64,000 bases of DNA, from assembly GCA_014529385.2 (NCBI GenBank), contig CM043951.1, forward strand, positions 113,506,469 to 113,570,468, read 5' to 3'. The stretch is from Adiantum capillus-veneris. Lineage: Eukaryota; Streptophyta; Polypodiopsida; Polypodiales; Pteridaceae. The position numbers and the translations under genes were made by a program. The notes below the pieces were generated by a model. The model was not told the origin of the DNA and ran no database searches. It was given only the letters and a program-made list of their open reading frames with translations. Positions 57,693-64,000 of this stretch are shown one piece after another (the stretch's first letter is position 1; each line of letters begins with the position of its first letter).

Positions 57693-58020
57693 CAATATCT
57701 GTGGTGGCCCGCCAAAGGGTGTGACAAAGGCATCAGCGTCATATGCGCCCACTGGGCTGGGTGATGTAGCGGTAGAGTAGGTGAGGGAGAATATTGGCGG
57801 AGCCGAGCAGTAGGAGAGAGAGTCCGTCTTCTGGCGATAATGGAGAGGTGTGGCCAAACTGGCGGAGCCCCGCTAGTGGTTAAGCTTAGGGGAGAGTGGG
57901 GAATGGTAAAGAGATCTTTTTTGTTTTTTGTTTTTTGTTTTTTTCTTCTTCTTTTGGTAATATGCCATCCCTTCCTTAGGGTGTGGTTCTTGCGGTCGTG
58001 GTTTCGAAAACCGGCCGTCA
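55419..58020 (-). repeat. 5' LTR of the outer element, uninterrupted
   Basis: 2602 bp. It contains GA arrays at about 55580-55663, 57102-57162, 57279-57355, 57382-57451 and 57640-57687, poly-G at 57513-57532, and a TATA box at 56052-56060. It shows the empty site for the DNA transposon that split the other LTR. Confidence 0.92.
57279..57451. repeat. Two GA microsatellites separated by a short unique segment
   Basis: GA runs at 57279-57355 and 57382-57451 flank a short segment containing TTCCTTCCATGGTCTGCGG. The left LTR has a single run at this place. Confidence 0.93.
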
Positions 58021-59385
58021 ATACCTACAAACGTTTCTTAGTGGTGCTGAGTTGGCGCTCAATGATTGCAAGCAGGCAGAGAGTATTATACATGCTGAGT
58101 TGATTCTCAATGATTGCATGTAGGTAGGCAATATGCCTGCAAACAGTATTACGCATGCTAAGATGGCACTCAATGGTTGCATGCATCCAGACAATATTCT
58201 GTTTTCTCAGGTGGCGTGCATCCCATGGCTATAGAGGAGAATTGTGCACAGGAAATGGTAGTAGGTGAATGGTCAAGATCGTCAGGCCCATGACAAGCGA
58301 CCTTAATGGAGATGAATGCAATAAATTCTTGCTCTTTTTTTTTTCTTCTTTAAATTCATGTGCCAGCTCACAATGAAGTGGTTGCCTTTCTAATTAGTAA
58401 TGCAAACTGGTCAATTGAAACTAGAAATCCCAAGTTTGCCCTAGACTCCCCGGGTATTCCCGCTCAATCTCAACTTATGGTTTTACCTTTTGTAATCACT
58501 CTTACCTTGCCCGGGCATCTCAGCCCCCTTTCATCCTATCAGATGTAAAAGCCGTTGTAAACTCCCTCTTTGTAGCTGATACCTCTGTCGCTCTGTTTCC
58601 AACCATTATGCATCGTTTGTTTCTTTCTCATTGAGCTTTTCGAGTCATAATTTAATTTGGCTTTCATTCTTAAAGTCAAAATTTGATTTTTATGTATATT
58701 CTGGATGATAGTGTTAGTCTGCATTTTAAAAAAAGGGAAAATCACAAAAATACACCTCTAATTTGTGGAAATTTCCAAATTACCCCTCAAAGTTTAAAAA
58801 TACCTCCAATATTTTTTCATAAATTCCCAAAATGCCCTTTAAATTTTTCAAAATTCCCAAAAAAACCCTTGGTTATGAGATTGAATTTCTCCAAAGATAA
58901 AACAAGGTGAAGAGGCACGAAAGCCTACTAAGTTAAAGGGGGATGAGGTAGAGTAAGTATAGATAAGTGCCTACAATCATATAGAACTTTTATTGTGTTT
59001 TAATATAAAATTGTATTATCTATTTTTAAAAAGTGGCTCCTAGTCTCTTGCTTAAAATAAAATACATTAGTTGATGCTTTCAAGATTCCCTCTGCCCTCA
59101 TCGCCTAGCCCTCACCTCCCATTGGTGTCGCCAAAGCCTTCTCTCCGCCTATGTGTTGCCCTTCCCACCTCTCAACACGTCCCTACGAGCCTACAAATCC
59201 ATCTTCCTTGTGAGCGTGTAGCTAAAATTCCCCTGTCATTCATAGACTTACACCTACGGAGCATTCTTCCCACATCATCTCCACTATTCTTGTGTCGAGG
59301 AAGGATGCAAGAGCTAGAGAGAGAGGGGAGGGGGGATGGATTCTATTTTCCTATGCCTTATGCAACGTCCCTACCTTTTCTCTGT

Positions 59386-59390
<5 letters not shown>

Positions 59391-59444
<54 letters not shown>
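59391..59444. repeat. GA microsatellite
   Basis: Uninterrupted GA run in the right flank. The frame running across it has no recognisable protein. Confidence 0.95.
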
Positions 59445-59448
<4 letters not shown>

Positions 59449-59932
59449 TCCCTAATGGGGAGGCATAGCCTCCACGCCTTGCATTTCCTTTTTAACTCCA
59501 CTACCTCTAAATCTCCTCATGCAACTTCACGTCATGTCCACTAATGTGCCATTTTTTCATTTTCTTTTAGCGGGTACCCCTACCCATAAATGGTTTATAT
59601 ATTATGAAGGGCCCCACGTAAATAATAAGGTAAAAGGTGCACATTGCACATCAGTATATTGAAACAACATAAAATAAAAAAATTAAAATAAAAAGATACA
59701 TAAAAATTAAAACAAAAGAATATTTTTGTACTTTCATATTATAAGAAAATAAAGATTTAATAATCAATAGAAATAATAATACAATCTAGTGCAATGATTT
59801 TTTTAAGATCCTTAAGTGAAAGGACCCTTTATCAATACCTCATAGAGTGTTCGGGGAAGTCTTTTGCCTTAGCGGCGACTTTTCTCCTTATATAGATGAA
59901 AACTAGAAATACTATTAGAAATTTCCAATTTT

Positions 59933-59935
<3 letters not shown>

Positions 59936-60019
<84 letters not shown>

Positions 60020-60028
60020 GTATATATG

Positions 60029-60060
<32 letters not shown>
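59936..60060. repeat. Compound TA/GA microsatellite
   Basis: (TA)n, (GA)n, a short ACATATATGTATATATG segment, TA and GA again. Confidence 0.95.
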
Positions 60061-60061
60061 C

Positions 60062-60268
60062 AATGTCACGATCATCGGAACAATAAGCAATCTGTTTTGA
60101 GAAGATACAAAACTTCTTTACAAAAAAATGTTGAGCTTGGAGAATATCCATGAAAAATTCTTTGCACTTCAAGAGATCAGAGCTAACTAGATCTACTTCG
60201 ATCTCCGCCTTATCTTTCTTCGCTTTCTCTTCAGCTAGCGCATTCTCCCACTTAAGTCTTGACTTCAA
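60062..60268 (-). pseudogene. Possible coding fragment, charged helical peptide
   Basis: About 68 codons reading KSRLKWENALAEEKAKKDKA, then CKEFFMDILQAQHFFVKKF, running into the microsatellite. Composition is that of a coiled coil and unlike the simple-repeat frames nearby. No family recognised; it may be a remnant of a gene or element. Confidence 0.2.
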
Positions 60269-60524
60269 CTCTCCTTGTTAGATAGATCTTTAAGGTCTCT
60301 TGGGATAGTTTCCTACGACGTTAAAATTCTCTTCTTCTCGGGTGGGGGTGGGGGTGTGTGTGTGTATGCGCACGCGCTCATAAAAAGAGAGAAATGGTAT
60401 AACCTTTCTATCACCCAAGTGTGGTGGATTGGTTATGCCATTTCCCTGTTGAATAATAGGTCTTGAGTTTATTGCTCGTTACCAACTTTATAGTAATGGT
60501 GCTCTTTTGCATTGTAGAGGGTGT

Positions 60525-60737
60525 TGTTGGAATTAGGGTTGCAGGAAAACACACACAGCTTGGAGAAGACAAAAGCTCAAGGCACACAATTAAGAGTGTT
60601 TTACTTCGTGTGAAATGGAAAAGATAGATTTCCTTGGAATGATGGGCATATATACAATGCACGGGTGGTAAAACCTCCTAAAGAGGGAGAAAATTACCCC
60701 GACGGTCCTAGTGTGTTCACATACATCACTACTACAT
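60525..60737 (-). repeat. Putative 3' LTR of the copia element
   Basis: On the minus strand it begins TGTAGTAGTG after the purine tract and ends CCCTAATTCCAACA. The boundaries rest on TG...CA ends and the purine tract only, because the partner LTR is not in the window. Confidence 0.55.
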
Positions 60738-61049
60738 GTATATGGTCCCCCCTGGAGTGAGGCGGTGAATGAGAGCTGGCACATGAGTAAAGGGAAGTGC
60801 CAAACCCTGAGGACATGATCAGTCCACAAAGAACAGTAAGCCCAAAGCTTTGCGGAAAGCTTCAAACTTCTCACGAGACAATGCCTTTGTGAAAAGATCT
60901 ACAAGGTTGTCTTGTGTTGGCACATAAGCCAAGCTGATCTCTCCTGTTGAGAGCCTCTCCCTGACATAGTGGTAATTCACCTCAATGTGCTTTGTGCGAG
61001 CATGAAAAACTGGGTTCCTTGCAATGCACTCTGACTGTCAGTATAGACA

Positions 61050-62550
61050 GTGTTGGCAGTGTCCTATCTAACACCCAAATCAGCCATAAGGGGTCAGATG
61101 AGCCATACACACTCAACCGTAGCTATGAAAACTGCCTTGTACTTAGCCTCGCAACTAGAAGTGTCCACAGTGGTTGATTCTTGCTCAACCATAATATACA
61201 TGAATATCCAAGCATGAAACAAAAACCACTTGTCGACACTCTTTGTCAAAACAACCAGCCCGATTTGATTCCGAAAAAGCATGTAAGTCAAGGCGGCAAT
61301 TATCCCCCCTTGGGATAAAAGAAGCCAAGATGTAAAGTGTCACTAAGGTAGCGGAAAATCAGCTTGATAGCCTGTCAATGCTTAGACCCTGGGCTATGCA
61401 TATATCAGCTGACCTGTGAGATTGCAAAAATATCCGACCTTGTGTTGCATACATAAATGAGGCAGCCAACAACAGTTTGATAAAGAGTGACATCAGCAGG
61501 ATCACCAACATCATGTAGACTCAAACCTATTTCCATGGGGGTCCCAATAGGTTTGCAATCCTCAAGTCCAAACTTACATAGCAATGTCTCTATGTAACTT
61601 TTCTGACACAAGGCAATACCGCCATCACATTGCCTAAACTGTATACCCAAGTAATGATGCAATAGCCCCAAATCTTTTATCTTGAAAGTAGCATTCAAAT
61701 CAGCCTTAAATTTGGCAATATGTGCCTCATTGGAAACAATGATCAACAAATCATCCACTTGACATACAATGTGCTTTCTGTTGGACTGTTACAAAAGCCT
61801 CATTTAACCAATTGAGTGTCAACTTTCTCATACCAAGCGCAAGGAGATCGCTTCAACCCATACAAAGACTTCTTACATCTGCACACTTCGTCCTCTTGTC
61901 CTTTCTTGACAAAACCGCGAGGCTGTGCTACATAGTCTTCCTCAAATATGTCACCATTCAAGAAAGCAGTAACAATGTCTGATCGATGTACATCACAACC
62001 AAAATGAGCTGCCAATGCACATAAAAAATGCACAATAGTCATATGACAAGTGGGAGCAAAAGTTTCTTCATAATCTATGCCTTTCTGCTGTGCATAACCC
62101 TTTGCAACAAGTCGAGCCTTATGGCGATTGATGTCACCATCCGGCTTGCATTTCAACTTGTAAACCCACTTTGTATCAATGGACTTTTTTCCAGGAGGCA
62201 AATCACATAAAGTCCATGTGTAATTTTCTATAAGTGCATCATATTCTGATTGCATGGCACCATCCAATTTTTTGAATTTTGTGCTTCATCAAAAGACAGA
62301 GGTTCCTCAACATCATGTAAACTAGACACAGCCAAAGCATAGCAATTTGATGCATAAGATGCATGGCGAGAGCCTAAACGAGTACCAGTAGATAAAGGTG
62401 CACCCAATTTACTGTCACGCAATGTATGCACCAGCCATATTGACATGCCTCTAGCATGCTCATTTTCAGCCCTTTTCTCATCAAGTACATCCTGTACATC
62501 TGCATCAGTAATAGGCTGATCTGTAACATTTTCAGAAACTCCCATAGGCT
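61050..62550 (-). CDS. Copia reverse transcriptase and RNase H region
   Basis: Fossil. Reverse transcriptase is recognised by TKWVYKLKCKPDGDINRHKA, KARLVAKGYAQQKGIDYEET, VTAFLNGDIFEEDY, SLYGLKRSPCAWY and the catalytic-box region MDDLLIIVSN, then YLGIQFRQCDGG. The RNase H end is SSCEAKYKAVFIATVECVWL. Not intact. Confidence 0.9.
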
Positions 62551-62559
62551 GTACATTTG

Positions 62560-63995
62560 CCTCATTGGAATTTACATTCGTATTTCCACCACTAAAAGAG
62601 GCAACAAAGTGTCATAAATGTCTTGTGAGCTTACATTACTGTCTCTAGTACATGACAACGAGGACTGAATAAAATCTTCCACAAACACTACATCACATGA
62701 AACCAAAATACACTTTGTTTGCGGATGATACAACCTGTAACCTTTCCTTTCAGCACTATAACCAACAAAAATACATTTGACAGCCTTATCATCCAATTTT
62801 CTGCGATATGTTTGTGGCACCAAAGCATATGCCAAACAACCAAAAACATGCATGTGCTCAATACAAGCCTTTGTGTCATGCCATGCTTCATATGGAGTAA
62901 TAGACTGCAAAGCTTTTGTAGGACACTTGTTCAGTACATAAGTGGCACACATGATGGCCTCAAGCCAAAAAGAATGCGGCAAAGCTTGACTTTTGACCAT
63001 ACATCATGCCATTTTGGTAAGTGACCTGTTTTTCCTCTCAGCAACACCATTTTGCTGAGGTGTATAAGGCACTCTACATTGGTGTTTTATCCCATGACTA
63101 GCCAAAAATGCATTAAATTCATGAGACATATACTCCCCCCCTCGATTGGAACAGAGGGTGTCCATAGTACATTTTGATACATTTTCATCCATAGCCAGAA
63201 ATTGTTTCAAGCACATAAAAACTTTGGACTTTGCTTTAAGCTGAAATACCCATGCATGCCTGCAGTAATCATCAATGAAAGTCACGAAGTACAGGTGATT
63301 GCCCAAGGACCGAGTTTACATGGGCCCACAAACATCACTATGCACAAGCTGCAACCTCCATGGGGCCCTAACTGAACTATCCTTTGGAAACTTAGAACGC
63401 TAATCTGAAATAACCCACGGCACAACAGACCAGATGCAACAATTTCATCACCAAAACTGAGATCAATGAACTGTACACCTGTTATCCACAAATTTGACTA
63501 CAAGTCCAAGTCTAGCAAGTGCAGATATGGACAAAAAATTCTTCTTGATCCCAGGTACATAAAGTGCATCAACAAGTGTGAAAGAACTACCATTTGCAGT
63601 AGTAAGCACAGTCTTTCCAACTCCCTAAACCGGGTAAGAGGCATTGTTGGCACAAGTGACTAAATTCCCATGAGGTACAGACTCGAGAGAGGTAAACAAA
63701 TTACTATGTGAGGTAATGTGCTTTTGTAGCACCACTATAGAAATACCACACATGTAAATCTGCAGCACAATTGACATACATGCATCATGGATAGCAGGAT
63801 TGTAAGTGCACTCTGTACTAAAAGCCCATTTTGCATCAACATCAGCATCACAGTCTCCTTTCACAGAAGACTCAACAATGGCTGCATTTGTGGTGGAACC
63901 AGCATTTGCGGTGGAACCACCCTCTTTCTTCTTAGCCTCTTTGGCCTTCAACTTAGGACACTGCTTGATCAAGTGATCATTAGCTTTACAATAAT
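62560..63995 (-). CDS. Copia gag end and integrase region
   Basis: Fossil. Gag end with a zinc knuckle and a Lys-rich stretch (PKLKAKEAKKKEGG). Integrase core reads YFVTFIDDYCRHAWVFQLKA, SNRGGEYMSHEF and RVPYTPQQNGVAERKNRSL. The downstream part has LPHSFWLEAIMCATYVLNKC and VFGCLAYALVP. Not intact. Confidence 0.88.
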
Positions 63996-64000
63996 GGCAA

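Larger units (their letters stand above)
58025..60524. other. Right flank, repeat-rich, no clear gene
   Basis: Contains three degenerate direct repeats of about 50-60 bp (58045, 58094, 58157; GCTGAGTTG and CTCAATGATTGCA motifs), A/T-rich stretches, a GA run at 59391-59444 and mixed TA/GA runs at 59936-60060. No convincing host gene. Confidence 0.6.
60525..64000 (-). mobile_element. Ty1/copia element, partial, runs off the window
   Basis: Fossil element on the minus strand. Element order from the right edge is the end of gag with a zinc knuckle (HYCKANDHLIKQC, at the window edge), integrase, reverse transcriptase, RNase H and the 3' LTR. Integrase before reverse transcriptase is the Ty1/copia order. 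A purine tract (CTCCAGGGGGGA) adjoins the LTR. Broken, with about six breaks in the visible part. The 5' LTR is outside the window, so age cannot be judged. Confidence 0.92.

Noticed and set aside
59071-59544. Open frame of about 157 codons in the right flank
   Set aside because: Ser/Pro-rich start, a GA microsatellite in the middle and no similarity I recognise; judged a chance frame.

Overview
This is nuclear DNA of a land plant. The evidence is a dense mix of Ty3/gypsy elements, including ones with the second (archaeal-type) RNase H of plant Tat/Ogre elements and a chromovirus, plus a Ty1/copia element and very long GA and poly-G runs. The composition suggests a fern or another seed-free plant, but nothing in the window proves this. 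No ordinary host gene with an intact frame was found.

The window reads as a three-layer nest. Layer 1 is an old Tat/Ogre-like gypsy element (265-58020, minus strand, 4-bp ATAC target duplication) with about 2.6-kb LTRs. Layer 2 lies inside its left-hand LTR: a DNA transposon bounded by 22-bp inverted repeats (2506-2527 and 48412-48433, 21 of 22 matching). Layer 3 is four minus-strand LTR elements that landed inside the transposon: a chromovirus (4623-13230), a second gypsy (13833-23857), a broken Tat-like gypsy (27389-35083) and a whole-looking Tat-like gypsy (35240-44004). Without layer 3 the transposon would be about 10.8 kb.

The DNA transposon is the most interesting object. A minus-strand multi-exon gene (about 47965-44388) is a decayed transposase-like gene. 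It has a helix-turn-helix-like start, a Cys-rich middle, a DFAENY...EIQS.HW block and a GHGKGEHDGVG block. A plus-strand multi-exon gene runs towards it. Its exons join in phase and encode a coiled coil with a RING-like zinc motif, an acidic repeat linker and an FCP1-like HAD phosphatase domain, and a possible last exon carries a nuclear localisation signal. The two genes end 6 bp apart, tail to tail. Non-coding parts of the transposon are full of variants of the palindrome GGTAGCTACC. I cannot assign it to a named superfamily.

A second notable signal is a protein-like module of about 170-210 bp (core QRIVFLFGP) in the RNA leader just upstream of gag in three different gypsy elements, twice in one of them. 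From 58025 to 60524 there is simple-repeat-rich DNA without a clear gene. From 60525 to the end lies a partial Ty1/copia element on the minus strand.
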